From Candidatus Aminicenantes bacterium UBA4085 (GTDB lineage Bacteria; Acidobacteriota; Aminicenantia; Aminicenantales; UBA4085): 30,127 nucleotides of DNA. The notes below the pieces were generated by a model, which was given only the letters and a program-made list of their open reading frames with translations, did no database searches and had not been told where the DNA came from. Made by a program: the position numbers and the translations under genes. This document shows, piece by piece, positions 22,915-30,127 of this stretch. Location: NCBI GenBank assembly GCA_002383325.1, contig DFYJ01000017.1:15432-45558 (forward strand). The letters are read 5' to 3'. Positions within the stretch are counted from its first letter, which is position 1; the number at the start of each line of letters is the position of its first letter.

Positions 22915-25008
22915 ATGTCCCGACCGCTTGTCCTCGCCGCATCCCTGGCCGTCCTGCTGGCCGCCGTCCCGGCCTTGGCCGACGTCCCGCAGCTCCGGCC
23001 GCCGGCCGTCCCCCTCATCACCCACGATCCCTATTTCAGCCTTTGGTCGACCGCCGATCGGCTGAACATTGACTGGCCCCGGCACTGGACAGGCCGCGTC
23101 CAAGCCCTCTCAGCCATGGTCCGCGTCGACGGGAAGCCGTACCGGATCATCGGCCCCCTGCCGAGCCGCGTGCCGGCCATGACCCAGGCTTCGCTGGAGA
23201 TCTTCCCGACCCGGACGGTTTACGTCTTTCGAGAGGCTGGGATCGAGCTGACGGCGGAATTCCTCTCGCCCCTGCTGGCCTCCGACCTGGATATCCTGTC
23301 CCGTCCGGCCAGCTATCTGACCTTCACCGCCCGGGCCACGGATGGGAGCCCCCACCAGGTGGGGCTGTACTTCGACGCCTCCAGCGAGATCGCCGTCAAC
23401 GAGACGCATCAGAGCGTGGTCTGGTCGCGCCTGCGTCTGGACGGTCTGGAGGCCCTGGCCATCGGGACGCGCGATCAGCCCGTGCTGGCCCGCAAAGGAG
23501 ACGATCTGAGGATCGACTGGGGCTATTTCTATCTGGGCGTGCCGGACGGACAGGCCGCCCGGACGAGCCTGGCCCCGGCCGACGACTCCCGCGGGGCTTT
23601 CGCCGATGAAGGCCGCCTCCCGGTCCGGGATGATGCGGCCATGCCGCGGCCCGTCCGCGACGGCTACCCGGTCGCGGCGGCCGCCTTCGACATGGGTCGG
23701 GTGGATGCCGCTCCCGTCGCGCGCCGGCTCATCCTGGCCTACGACGACCAGTTCTCCATCGAGTACTTCTTCCGCAGGCTGCGGCCCTACTGGCGCCGCG
23801 GCGGCTGGCAGGCTTCCGACCTGCTGGAGGCCGCCAACCGGGAGTATGCCGCCCTGTCCGAGCGCTGCCGCCGCTTCGATGCCGAGCTGATGGCCGACCT
23901 GACGGCGGCCGGAGGCCCCAAGTACGCGCAGCTTTCGGCCCTGTCCTACCGGCAGTCTCTGGCCGCCCACAAGCTGGCCGCGGACATCGACGGAGCGCCG
24001 CTCTTCTTCGCCAAAGAGAACTTCAGCAACGGCTGCATCTCCACGGTCGATGTCATCTATCCCGCCGCGCCGATGTACCTCCTGCTCAATCCCGCCCTGG
24101 TGCGGGCCATGCTGACGCCGGTTTTCGAGTACAGCCGGCTGCCTGAGTGGAAGTTTCCCTTCGCCCCCCACGACGTAGGGACCTATCCGCTGGCCAACGG
24201 CCAGGTCTACGGAGGCGGGGCCAAGACCGAGGAGGACCAGATGCCGGTGGAGGAGAGCGGCAACATGATTCTCCTGACAGCCGCTCTGGCCAAGATTGAG
24301 GGCACGCCCGCCTACGCTCTCCGCTACTGGGACCAGCTGACGGCCTGGGCCGGCTACCTCAAGGCCAAGGGTCTTGATCCCGAGAACCAGCTCTGCACCG
24401 ATGACTTCGCCGGCCACCTGGCCCACAACGCCAATCTCTCGCTCAAGGCTATCCTGGCCCTGCGGGCCTACGCCGACTTGTGCGAGAGGGCGGGCAAGAA
24501 GACCGAGGCTGCCTCTTATAAGCAGCTCGCGATCGGCTACGCCGCCCAGTGGATGAAGCTGGCCGACGACGGCGACCATTACCGCCTGGCCTTCGACAAG
24601 CCCGGCACCTGGAGCCAGAAATATAACCTGGTCTGGGACAAGCTGCTGGGCTACGACCTCTTCCCGGCCGAGGTGGCCCGCAAGGAGCTGGCCTACTACC
24701 GCAAGGTCCAGGGCGCGTACGGTCTGCCGCTGGACAACCGCAAGGAATACACCAAGCTCGATTGGATCTTCTGGACGGCGGCCATGGCCGAGACGCCGGC
24801 GGAGTTCGCCGCCTTCCTCGATCCCGTCTACGCCTGGGTCAACGCCACGGCCGACCGGGTGCCGCTGACGGACTGGTACTGGACCCATACCGGCCGCAAG
24901 GCCGGATTCCAGGCCCGCTCGGTGGTGGGCGGCGTCCTGATCAAGATGCTGGCCGACCCGGCCTTGGCCGCCAAGTGGGCCGGCCGGGCCGCCCCGGCGG
25001 GGAAGTAA
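22915..25008 (+). CDS. Secreted GtaA-type glutaminase family protein (DUF4964/5127/4965/1793)
   Basis: A 697-residue exported protein. Signal peptide: MSRPLVLAASLAVLLAAVPALA. The order of regions matches the fungal GtaA-like glutaminase family. N-terminal beta region: PPAVPLITHDPYFSLWSTAD, LNIDWPRHWTG. Middle region: SRPASYLTFTARATDG. Helical toroid: YAQLSALSYRQSLAAHKLAA, FFAKENFSNGCISTVDVIYP, YPLANGQVYGGG, MPVEESGNMILLTAALAKIE, LCTDDFAGHLAHNANLSLKA and TKLDWIFWTA. The family hydrolyses glutamine to glutamate outside the cytoplasm; bacterial members are mostly untested. The start at 22915 has GGAGGTGAT right before it. A glutamate-type symporter gene is 4 kb upstream with a similar promoter. 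The gene ends four bases before a convergent gene. Confidence 0.85.
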   Translation: MSRPLVLAASLAVLLAAVPALADVPQLRPPAVPLITHDPYFSLWSTADRLNIDWPRHWTGRVQALSAMVRVDGKPYRIIGPLPSRVPAMTQASLEIFPTRTVYVFREAGIELTAEFLSPLLASDLDILSRPASYLTFTARATDGSPHQVGLYFDASSEIAVNETHQSVVWSRLRLDGLEALAIGTRDQPVLARKGDDLRIDWGYFYLGVPDGQAARTSLAPADDSRGAFADEGRLPVRDDAAMPRPVRDGYPVAAAAFDMGRVDAAPVARRLILAYDDQFSIEYFFRRLRPYWRRGGWQASDLLEAANREYAALSERCRRFDAELMADLTAAGGPKYAQLSALSYRQSLAAHKLAADIDGAPLFFAKENFSNGCISTVDVIYPAAPMYLLLNPALVRAMLTPVFEYSRLPEWKFPFAPHDVGTYPLANGQVYGGGAKTEEDQMPVEESGNMILLTAALAKIEGTPAYALRYWDQLTAWAGYLKAKGLDPENQLCTDDFAGHLAHNANLSLKAILALRAYADLCERAGKKTEAASYKQLAIGYAAQWMKLADDGDHYRLAFDKPGTWSQKYNLVWDKLLGYDLFPAEVARKELAYYRKVQGAYGLPLDNRKEYTKLDWIFWTAAMAETPAEFAAFLDPVYAWVNATADRVPLTDWYWTHTGRKAGFQARSVVGGVLIKMLADPALAAKWAGRAAPAGK

Positions 25009-25012
25009 CCGG

Positions 25013-26272
25013 TTAGATCCGGGCGATCCGGGCCAGGGACCTCCCGAAGCGGACGATCTCGTCCCGGGTGTTGTAGTGGGCCGCGCCGACGCGGACCATG
25101 CCGCCCTGGTCCTCGACACCCAGCCGCCGGGTGACCTCCAAGGCGTAATAGTTGCCGTCCCAGACGAAAAGCCCGTCCTTGTCCATCTCCTCGGCGATCC
25201 GCCGGGGAGAGAGGTTCGGAAGGCGGAAGGCGAAGGTGGGTACCCTCTCCTCGAAGCGGGCCGGATCGGTCAGGCCGTAGATGGTCGCGGCGGGCGTGTA
25301 CTGGAGGGCCTTGAGAAGGTCCTGGGCCAGACCTTTTTCATGGGTTTGGATGGCGGCTAAGGCCTGCTTGAAGATCAGGGCCCTGCCATCGAAGCGCCCG
25401 GCCAGGCCGGCCGCCTCGTCCTGGCCGCATTCGCGGCCCAGCCATTCGAAGTACTCCAGGGTTCCCAGCAGGCCGGCGATGGCCTCGTGGTTCTGGGTGC
25501 CCGTCTCGAACTTGGTTGGGGGCGCGTCCGACGCCGGCCGGACCTTGTAGGCGAAAAGCTCGTCCAGCAGCTCGCGGCGGCCGTAGAGGACGCCCATGTG
25601 GGGGCCGAAGAACTTGTAAGGGGAGCAGGCCAGAAAGTCGTAGCCGCCGGCCCGAACGTCGATGAGCCCGTGCGGGGCATAGTGGACCGCGTCGACGAAG
25701 ACCAGGGCCCCCGCCTGGTGGGCCATCTCCGTCATCCGCTCGACGGGATTGATCGTGCCGAGGGCGTTGGAGGCGCAGCCGAAGGCGACCAGCTTGGGCC
25801 GGCTTTCCAGGGCCCGCTCGTAGGACCGAAGGTCCAGCGTCCCGTCCTCGGGGATGAAGTCCGTCCATTCGACCTTGCAGCCGCGGTCCTCGGCCAGCAG
25901 CAGCCAGGGCGAGATGTTGGCGTCATGGTCGAGCCGGGTGACGACGATCGTGTCGCCGGGGCCGAGCCGCCGGGCCAGAGAACGGGCCAGGTGAAAGGCC
26001 AGGCTGGTCATGTTGGCCCCGAACAGGATCTCTTCGGGCCGGGCGGCGTTGAGGAAGTCGGCCATGGCCGCGCGGGACCGGGCGATGATCTCATCCGAGG
26101 CGCGGCTGGTGGCGAAGGCGCCTTCGTGATTGGCGTTATCTTCGATCAGGTACTCCATGATCCGGTCCAGGCACTGCTTGGCCACCTGGGTTCCCCCGGG
26201 ATTGTCGAAATAGGCCTCGGGCCTCTGCAGGGCTGGAAATTGGCGGCGGACCTTGGCGGGATCGATGGGCAT
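25013..26272 (-). CDS. Cysteine desulfurase-like class V aminotransferase
   Basis: A 419-residue PLP enzyme of the class V aminotransferase fold, of the cysteine-desulfurase-like subgroup. Seen: AYFDNPGGTQV (20-30), FGANMTSLAFHLARSLA (84-100, phosphate-binding turn), HDANISPWLLLAE (116-128), FVDAVHYAPHG (192-202, with Asp194 and His197 near the cofactor) and CSPYKFFGPHMGVLYG with Lys220 as Schiff-base lysine. FETGTQNHEAIAG follows. I see no clear SufS/IscS-type active-site cysteine loop, so sulfur mobilisation is not established. The ATG at 26272 is chosen over an upstream GTG because AAGGAG lies six bases before it. It follows the phosphatase gene on the same strand after 32 bases, likely one operon. 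Confidence 0.8.
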   Translation of the reverse strand: MPIDPAKVRRQFPALQRPEAYFDNPGGTQVAKQCLDRIMEYLIEDNANHEGAFATSRASDEIIARSRAAMADFLNAARPEEILFGANMTSLAFHLARSLARRLGPGDTIVVTRLDHDANISPWLLLAEDRGCKVEWTDFIPEDGTLDLRSYERALESRPKLVAFGCASNALGTINPVERMTEMAHQAGALVFVDAVHYAPHGLIDVRAGGYDFLACSPYKFFGPHMGVLYGRRELLDELFAYKVRPASDAPPTKFETGTQNHEAIAGLLGTLEYFEWLGRECGQDEAAGLAGRFDGRALIFKQALAAIQTHEKGLAQDLLKALQYTPAATIYGLTDPARFEERVPTFAFRLPNLSPRRIAEEMDKDGLFVWDGNYYALEVTRRLGVEDQGGMVRVGAAHYNTRDEIVRFGRSLARIARI

Positions 26273-26304
26273 GGGAATCTCCTTCACCCCGGGCGCGGCG
26301 CCCC

Positions 26305-26769
26305 TCAGGGCTTGCGGGACAGCGGCCCCCGCTCCATCTCACGATTGAGGAGGAACTGCTCCAGGCAGTCCTCGATCTCGACGGCCGTCTTCTCGTAGGC
26401 GTCGACGCCGTAACCGCACGGGTCGGCGATCTCCCAGCCGTAGAGGCGGTCCTGGGGAATCTGGGACATCTGGGAGAGGCGCAGGAAGACGCTGGAATCC
26501 ATGGCGATGATGTAATCGAAGTCCTGCGGCTGGGCGTCGAGGACGAAGCGGGGCACATGGCCGGACATGTCCTGACCGGTCACCCGCCGGATGACTTGGA
26601 GCGCCTCGGGGAACATCCGGCCCGGGGCCGGAGCCACTCCCGCGCTGGCCGCTTCAATGGCCGGGGCGTGCCGATGGCGGGCCAGGGCCACAGCCAGCGG
26701 GCTGCGGCAGAGGTTGGCCAGGCAGACGAAAAGGATCTTCGTGGCGGGAGGGGCGGCTTCGGGGTTCAT
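26305..26769 (-). CDS. Low-molecular-weight protein tyrosine phosphatase
   Basis: A 154-residue cytoplasmic phosphatase. The P-loop CLANLCRSP contains nucleophile Cys16 and Arg22 in the C-x5-R-S arrangement, and IADPCGYG near residue 116 supplies the general-acid Asp of the DP loop. FDYIIAMD (83-90) is the conserved strand before the active site. Arsenate reductases share the fold, but the DP motif favours a tyrosine phosphatase. In bacteria such enzymes often act on tyrosine kinases controlling surface polysaccharide; no kinase is visible here. The start has GGGGAG in front. It shares a divergent, symmetric promoter region with the lipocalin gene and is probably co-transcribed with the PLP enzyme gene. 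Confidence 0.88.
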   Translation of the reverse strand: MNPEAAPPATKILFVCLANLCRSPLAVALARHRHAPAIEAASAGVAPAPGRMFPEALQVIRRVTGQDMSGHVPRFVLDAQPQDFDYIIAMDSSVFLRLSQMSQIPQDRLYGWEIADPCGYGVDAYEKTAVEIEDCLEQFLLNREMERGPLSRKP

Positions 26770-26781
26770 GCGCTCCCCGCA

Positions 26782-26810
26782 GTTATAGCCGGGAGCCGCA
26801 TTTCCGTCAA
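26782..26810 (-). promoter_or_regulatory. Promoter of the phosphatase/PLP-enzyme operon
   Basis: Minus strand TTGACG (26805-26810), 17-base spacer, TATAAC (26782-26787). The expected start point is only about six bases from the ATG at 26769. Confidence 0.6.
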
Positions 26811-26827
26811 GTTGACCGGAAATGCGG
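26796..26827. repeat. Inverted repeat spanning both divergent -35 boxes
   Basis: Perfect 11-base arms CCGCATTTCCG (26796-26806) and CGGAAATGCGG (26817-26827) around a 10-base centre. The centre carries the back-to-back -35 boxes of the phosphatase and lipocalin promoters. This is the geometry of a shared operator for a dimeric regulator, although a cruciform or hairpin is also possible. Confidence 0.7.
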
Positions 26828-26840
26828 GACGGCCGATAAC
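26812..26840 (+). promoter_or_regulatory. Promoter of the lipocalin gene
   Basis: TTGACC (26812-26817), 17-base spacer, GATAAC (26835-26840). The expected start point falls on or next to the ATG at 26847, so the transcript may be leaderless. Confidence 0.5.
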
Positions 26841-26846
26841 AACAGG

Positions 26847-27386
26847 ATGAAAGCTATCCCACTATTAGCCGCAGCTGTGGCCGTCGGCGCGGGGGCTCCC
26901 CCCCGGTCGGCCCAGGATCAGCCCCTGGCCGTCGTCCCCCCGGTCGATCTGGCCCGCTACATGGGCGTCTAGTACGAGATCGCTTCGTTCCCCCAAAAGT
27001 TCCAGAAGGGCTGCCACTGCACCAAGGCCGAATACGCCATGACCGGCAAGGGCTACGTCCGGGTGCTCAATTCCTGCCGCAAGGACTCGTCCGGCGGCAA
27101 GCTCAAGACGGCCGAGGGCAAGGCCTTTGTGGTCGAAGGGACCAACGACGCCAAGCTCAAGGTCCAGTTTTTCTGGCCCTTCAAGGGCGACTACTGGATC
27201 ATCGAGCTGGCCTCCGACTACAGCCATGTCGTAGTCGGGGATCCCAGCCGCAAGTACCGCTGGATCCTGGCCCGGACTCCGAAGATCCCCGATGCCTTGT
27301 ACAAGGAGATTGTCGCCCGGACCTCGGCCAAGGGCTTTGATGTGTCCAAGCTGGTCCTCATGGACCAGTCCCGCGCCGGGAAATGA
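26847..27386 (+). pseudogene. blc: Blc-type lipocalin with an in-frame amber codon
   Basis: Read through, 180 codons give a bacterial lipocalin: a short hydrophobic leader (MKAIPLLAAAVAVGAGA), VDLARYMGV, then codon 42 TAG at 26970-26972, then YEIASFPQKFQKGCHCTKAEY. FWPFKGDYWIIELASDYSHV, KYRWILARTPKIP and ARTSAKGFDVSKLVLM complete the Blc pattern. In lipocalins the residue after RYxG(T/V) is the near-invariant Trp of the GxW motif, so TAG stands where TGG is expected, a one-base change. The rest of the frame is intact to its TGA. It could be a fresh pseudogene, a sequencing error or a suppressed codon. Other genes here end in TAG (11920, 21820), so amber is a normal stop. Family members bind lipids, usually as outer-membrane lipoproteins; no lipobox is visible here. 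Confidence 0.8.
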
Positions 27387-27413
27387 GCCCGGAGACCGTC
27401 TCCCCGGCTCCGT

Positions 27414-27430
27414 CCTGTCGGGGGGACAGG
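27414..27430 (+). terminator. Hairpin downstream of the lipocalin gene
   Basis: CCTGTC (27414-27419), a five-G loop, GACAGG (27425-27430): a perfect six-base stem 27 bases after the lipocalin stop. A second GGAGAC/GTCTCC stem lies just before it. There is no U-tract, so termination is not certain. Confidence 0.35.
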
Positions 27431-27515
27431 CGTCCTCCGGTCGGGGCGGGGGAGACGAAGCCTTTCCCCTGTGGACTGGGGTGGACCGCTCGGCACGATT
27501 CTTGCGGTTGCTCGT

Positions 27516-27544
27516 TTGTCGTCCCGCCGAACATCTGCTAACAT
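27516..27544 (+). promoter_or_regulatory. Promoter of the GWxTD-type lipoprotein gene
   Basis: TTGTCG (27516-27521), 17-base spacer, TAACAT (27539-27544). The leader to the ATG at 27584 is about 33 bases and contains AAGGAG. Confidence 0.45.
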
Positions 27545-27583
27545 GAACGAGGAGAGGATGGCATGCCTCAAGGAGAAGGGATT

Positions 27584-28231
27584 ATGAAAAAAACAGGTTG
27601 GCTGCTCCTGATCGCTTCCGTTTTCGTCCTGGCCGGCTGCGGCGTGAACGCCCTGCCGTCCAAGGACCCCTGGTACGCCCAGCACTATTTCATCATGCAG
27701 GACTTCGAGAGGAATCTCTATCGCGGCCTGACCGATAACGGCCGGCTGGAGTTCCAAAAGGTCTACTGGGCTGAGCGTGCACCGGCTGCCAAGGCCGAGT
27801 TCGACAAGCGGGTCGCCTATTGCGTCGAGGCTTTCCGGCGCGAGAACGCCAGCCAGCCCTGGAACACCGACCGCGGCCGCGTCTACATCCTCAACGGCCG
27901 CCCGGCTTCGGTCGAGCACGCCCAGAACGACAATTGGGCCATGCAAAGCGGCCGCGGCTCGGCCATGACCGGGGCCGCCGGTGTCGACGCCCGGGCCGGC
28001 GAAGACATCCAGGCCAACACCCTGGAAGTCTGGTCCTACCCGTACGCGCAGTACCTCGTCGCCTATGCCTTTGCCTTCCAGGCCCCCAACAAGTGGAAGG
28101 CCGTAACCTCGACTTCGGGCGGCGCCCGCTTTATCGGCGAGCTGGAGACGCAGAGCCGGACCATGACCTGGGCGCCGAAGGACCCCGAAGGCTACGCCCG
28201 CAAGCTGGAGGAGCTGAAGACGATTCTCTAG
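27584..28231 (+). CDS. GWxTD-domain-type lipoprotein
   Basis: A 215-residue predicted lipoprotein: MKKTGWLLLIASVFVLAGC with lipobox LAGC and lipidated Cys19. The body matches the GWxTD domain pattern: FERNLYRGLTDNGRLEFQKV, YWAER, RVAYCVEAFRRE, then PWNTDRGRVYILNGRP at residues 92-107, where the name-giving GWxTD is PWNTD. The later part (NTLEVWSYPYAQ, VAYAFAFQAPNKWK) fits the strand region after the domain core. The function of this family is unknown; it is frequent in Acidobacteriota-related and Gemmatimonadota genomes. The start at 27584 begins the signal peptide and has AAGGAG eight bases upstream. A C69 peptidase gene follows after 61 bases with its own promoter. Confidence 0.75.
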   Translation: MKKTGWLLLIASVFVLAGCGVNALPSKDPWYAQHYFIMQDFERNLYRGLTDNGRLEFQKVYWAERAPAAKAEFDKRVAYCVEAFRRENASQPWNTDRGRVYILNGRPASVEHAQNDNWAMQSGRGSAMTGAAGVDARAGEDIQANTLEVWSYPYAQYLVAYAFAFQAPNKWKAVTSTSGGARFIGELETQSRTMTWAPKDPEGYARKLEELKTIL

Positions 28232-28237
28232 CCCGGA

Positions 28238-28268
28238 TTGACAGGCCGCCGGCCTTCACCAATAATAG
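28238..28268 (+). promoter_or_regulatory. Promoter of the second C69 peptidase gene
   Basis: A consensus -35 TTGACA (28238-28243). The -10 is either AATAAT (28261-28266, 17-base spacer) or TAATAG (28263-28268, 19-base spacer), followed by GTCCTCT. AAGGAGG precedes the ATG. Confidence 0.5.
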
Positions 28269-28292
28269 GTCCTCTTTAATAAGGAGGACCGC

Positions 28293-29981
28293 ATGAACTC
28301 GAAGTCCCGTTCCCGAGCCTGGGCTCGCGCGCTGTCCCTCGGCCTGCTGCTGGCGGCCGGCCTGGCCGGCGCCTCGTCCGTTCAGGCGCCCCAGCCGACC
28401 TCGCCCTGGGCCAAGCCCTGGCCGGCCGAGTTCGACGGCTGCACCAGCATCATGGTCGGCCGCTTGGCTTCGGCCGACGGCTCGGTCATGACCGCCCACA
28501 CCTGCGACGGCAACTACCGGCAGTGGGTCAACATCGTGCCCCGCGGCAAGTACCCCGAAGGCGCCAAGAACAAGATCTATTCCGGCCTGATGCACACCGA
28601 GACCCCGGTCGAGATGCGCAACGTCAAGCAGACCGGCGAGATCCCTCAGGCGGCTGAAACCTACGCTTTCATGAACACGGCCTATCCCTGCATGAACGAG
28701 GCCGGCCTGGCCATCGGCGAGACGACCATCGGCGGCCGCCGCGAGCTCTACAACCCCGAGGGCCAGCTGATGATCGAGGAGATCGAGCGGATCGTCCTGG
28801 AGCGCTGCAAGACCGCCCGCGAGGCCATCAAGCTGGCCGGCGAGCTGATCAAGGCCTACGGTTACGGCGATTTTGGTGAATGCATCACCATCGCCGACGC
28901 CAAGGAGGTTTGGCACTTCGAAGTCTTCGGCGAGGGCCCCTTACAGAAGGGCGGCGTCTGGGCGGCCGTCCGCATCCCCGACGACCACGTCGGCATCTCG
29001 GCCAACATCCCCCGCATCGCCGAGATCGATCTCAAGAACCCCGACCGCTACATGGCTTCGGAGAATGTCTTCCAGGTGGCCCAGGACATGGGCTGGTACG
29101 ACCCGGCCAAGGGCGAGCCGTTCAAGTTCTGGAAGGCCTACAGCGGCGGCCGTCCCTATTCCATCCGCGATTTCTATGTTTTCAGCACCCTGGCCCCCTC
29201 ACTCAAGCTGACCATGGACCTGCCCGAGCTGCCCTTCACGGTCAAGCCCGAGCGGAAGCTGTCCATCAGCGACGTCCTCAAGTACTACCGCGAGACCTAC
29301 GCCGGCACGGAGTGGGATCCGACCAAGAACTTGATGGTCCCGCGGCGGCAGATGATGCGGCGGCCAGGCTCCGAGCCGGCCCAACCGCCGGCCCAGGCCC
29401 CCGAGATGGTCAAGAGCCCGTTGGCCCAGCCTTACATCACCGGCGACCTGACCCAGCTCTTGAACACCCTGAAGCCGGGCACGGTCGCTCCGACCCGGGC
29501 CATCGCCATCAGCGGCTGCGCCTACGCCACGGTCCTTCAGTGCCGGGCCAATATGCCTCCGGCCATCGGCACGGTCTGCTGGTTCGCCTTTGACAATCCC
29601 GGCTTGAGCGCCCGCATCCCGATCTACGCCGGCGTCACGGCTCTGCCCCCGAGCTTCGCCATCTGCGGTCAGTGGCGCTACCGGATGGACTCGGCGGCCT
29701 GGATCTTCCGCCGCACCAACCGCCTGGCCACGATCAAGTGGGCGGCGGGCGAGAAGCTGATGATGGACAACCTGGTTGCCTTCGAGAAGAAGGCCCTCCT
29801 GGAGATGCCGCTGGTCGAAAAGACCTATATGGATATGCTGGCTTCCAAGACCCCGGAGAGACTGCCGTTCACTCCGGCCGAGTACTTGACCAAGTGGACC
29901 AACGACTTCGCCCACGCGGCCATGAGCAAGTCCATCGAGCTGGGCGATCAGCTCATGTTCCTGCTCCGCGGCGGACTATAA
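28293..29981 (+). CDS. Secreted C69-family peptidase (PepD-like dipeptidase), second copy
   Basis: A 562-residue paralogue of the peptidase at 6472-8241. The leader (residues 1-31) is basic then hydrophobic. The likely nucleophile is Cys50 in FDGCTSIMVGRLASADGSVM. Shared blocks are MNEAGLAIGETTIGG, YGYGDFGECITIADAKEVWH followed by FEVFG, VRIPDDHVGISANIPRIAEI, and the C-terminal WIFRRTNRLA region. It lacks the CXXC pairs seen around the nucleophile of the first copy. It carries a Pro/Met-rich insert near residues 350-375 (RRQMMRRPGSEPAQPPAQAP) that looks like a flexible surface loop. The two copies differ enough throughout to be old duplicates, not recent ones. The role is inferred as hydrolysis of small peptides outside the cytoplasm. 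Confidence 0.85.
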   Translation: MNSKSRSRAWARALSLGLLLAAGLAGASSVQAPQPTSPWAKPWPAEFDGCTSIMVGRLASADGSVMTAHTCDGNYRQWVNIVPRGKYPEGAKNKIYSGLMHTETPVEMRNVKQTGEIPQAAETYAFMNTAYPCMNEAGLAIGETTIGGRRELYNPEGQLMIEEIERIVLERCKTAREAIKLAGELIKAYGYGDFGECITIADAKEVWHFEVFGEGPLQKGGVWAAVRIPDDHVGISANIPRIAEIDLKNPDRYMASENVFQVAQDMGWYDPAKGEPFKFWKAYSGGRPYSIRDFYVFSTLAPSLKLTMDLPELPFTVKPERKLSISDVLKYYRETYAGTEWDPTKNLMVPRRQMMRRPGSEPAQPPAQAPEMVKSPLAQPYITGDLTQLLNTLKPGTVAPTRAIAISGCAYATVLQCRANMPPAIGTVCWFAFDNPGLSARIPIYAGVTALPPSFAICGQWRYRMDSAAWIFRRTNRLATIKWAAGEKLMMDNLVAFEKKALLEMPLVEKTYMDMLASKTPERLPFTPAEYLTKWTNDFAHAAMSKSIELGDQLMFLLRGGL

Positions 29982-30127
29982 GGCCAGGCCCTGACGGTAG
30001 GCAAGCCCTCATCCCGGCCGAGGAGGTCGAGGTGGGAGCTTGGTTTTGCCCGATTCCGGGGAAGGCGGCTCGGAGTATCGTCCCGGCGGCTTGGGGCTTA
30101 ACTCGCCTTTTCCCACAACTCTCTTCG
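29982..30127. other. Non-coding or undetermined window end
   Basis: After the second C69 gene there are 146 bases in which I see no supported gene or terminator. A GTG at 30032 behind GGAGG opens a frame to the window edge, but the encoded 32 residues match nothing I know. Confidence 0.4.

Noticed and set aside
26970..26972. Pyrrolysine or stop-codon reassignment as explanation for the lipocalin TAG
   Set aside because: TAG terminates other genes in the window (11920-11922, 21820-21822) and the expected residue is Trp, so a point mutation or sequence error is simpler.
30032..30127. A frame opened by GTG behind GGAGG at the window end
   Set aside because: Only 32 codons are visible, with no signal peptide or motif. 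GC-rich DNA often leaves such frames open by chance.

Overview
The window is GC-rich, compactly coded chromosomal DNA from a two-membrane bacterium. It has an Mla-type envelope lipid transport operon, several Sec and Tat signal peptides, and lipobox-bearing proteins. The GWxTD-type lipoprotein, the six-bladed propeller protein, the paired C69 and M16 peptidases and the many amino-acid carriers together suggest a peptide-consuming lineage such as Candidatus Aminicenantes or another Acidobacteriota-related group. This is an inference from gene content; no rRNA is present. I see no tRNA, rRNA, CRISPR array, phage or transposase gene.

Layout. Positions 1-1052 (minus): a hydroxypyruvate-isomerase-like barrel protein followed by the start of a Gfo/Idh/MocA oxidoreductase, both with twin-arginine leaders. 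1118-2526 (minus): a secreted fibronectin-type-III-like protein broken by two homopolymer frameshifts. 2802-4016 (plus): a secreted NHL-type propeller. 4046-5191 (minus): a regulator/membrane/SHOCT-like operon behind a strikingly AT-rich promoter island. 5538-11055 (minus): a DUF1848 protein, a C69 peptidase, and an M16 peptidase pair. 11173-14188 (plus): an MlaE-MlaF-MlaD-lipoprotein operon. 14195-18620 (minus): an unusually long CDF metal exporter, then an APC permease and an AGCS symporter in one operon. 18777-25008 (plus): a glutamate/aspartate symporter with an NSAR/OSBS enolase-superfamily enzyme, a PhoU-like/PiT phosphate pair, and a GtaA-type glutaminase. 25013-26769 (minus): a class V aminotransferase-like protein and a low-molecular-weight protein tyrosine phosphatase. 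26847-27386 (plus): a Blc-type lipocalin with an amber codon at its signature tryptophan. 27584-29981 (plus): a GWxTD-type lipoprotein and a second C69 peptidase.

The theme is extracytoplasmic peptide and amino-acid use. Secreted or envelope peptidases (two C69, one M16 pair) and a secreted glutaminase would release amino acids, and three carrier families (DAACS, AGCS, APC) would import them. Much of the rest concerns the envelope (Mla operon, lipocalin, lipoproteins, SHOCT-like trio). Sigma-70-like promoters (TTGNNN, 17-18 bp, TANNNT) can be read before most transcription units. Several share a GG or GGCC just after the -10 box, and two share the same eight bases.

The points most worth checking are: the lipocalin amber codon; the double frameshift in the FN3 gene; the divergent promoter whose two -35 boxes lie inside one long inverted repeat; the three-gene SHOCT-like operon in which regulator and effector carry the same short helical module; the CXXC pairs around the nucleophile of the first C69 peptidase; and an orphan repeat-like motif upstream of the propeller gene.
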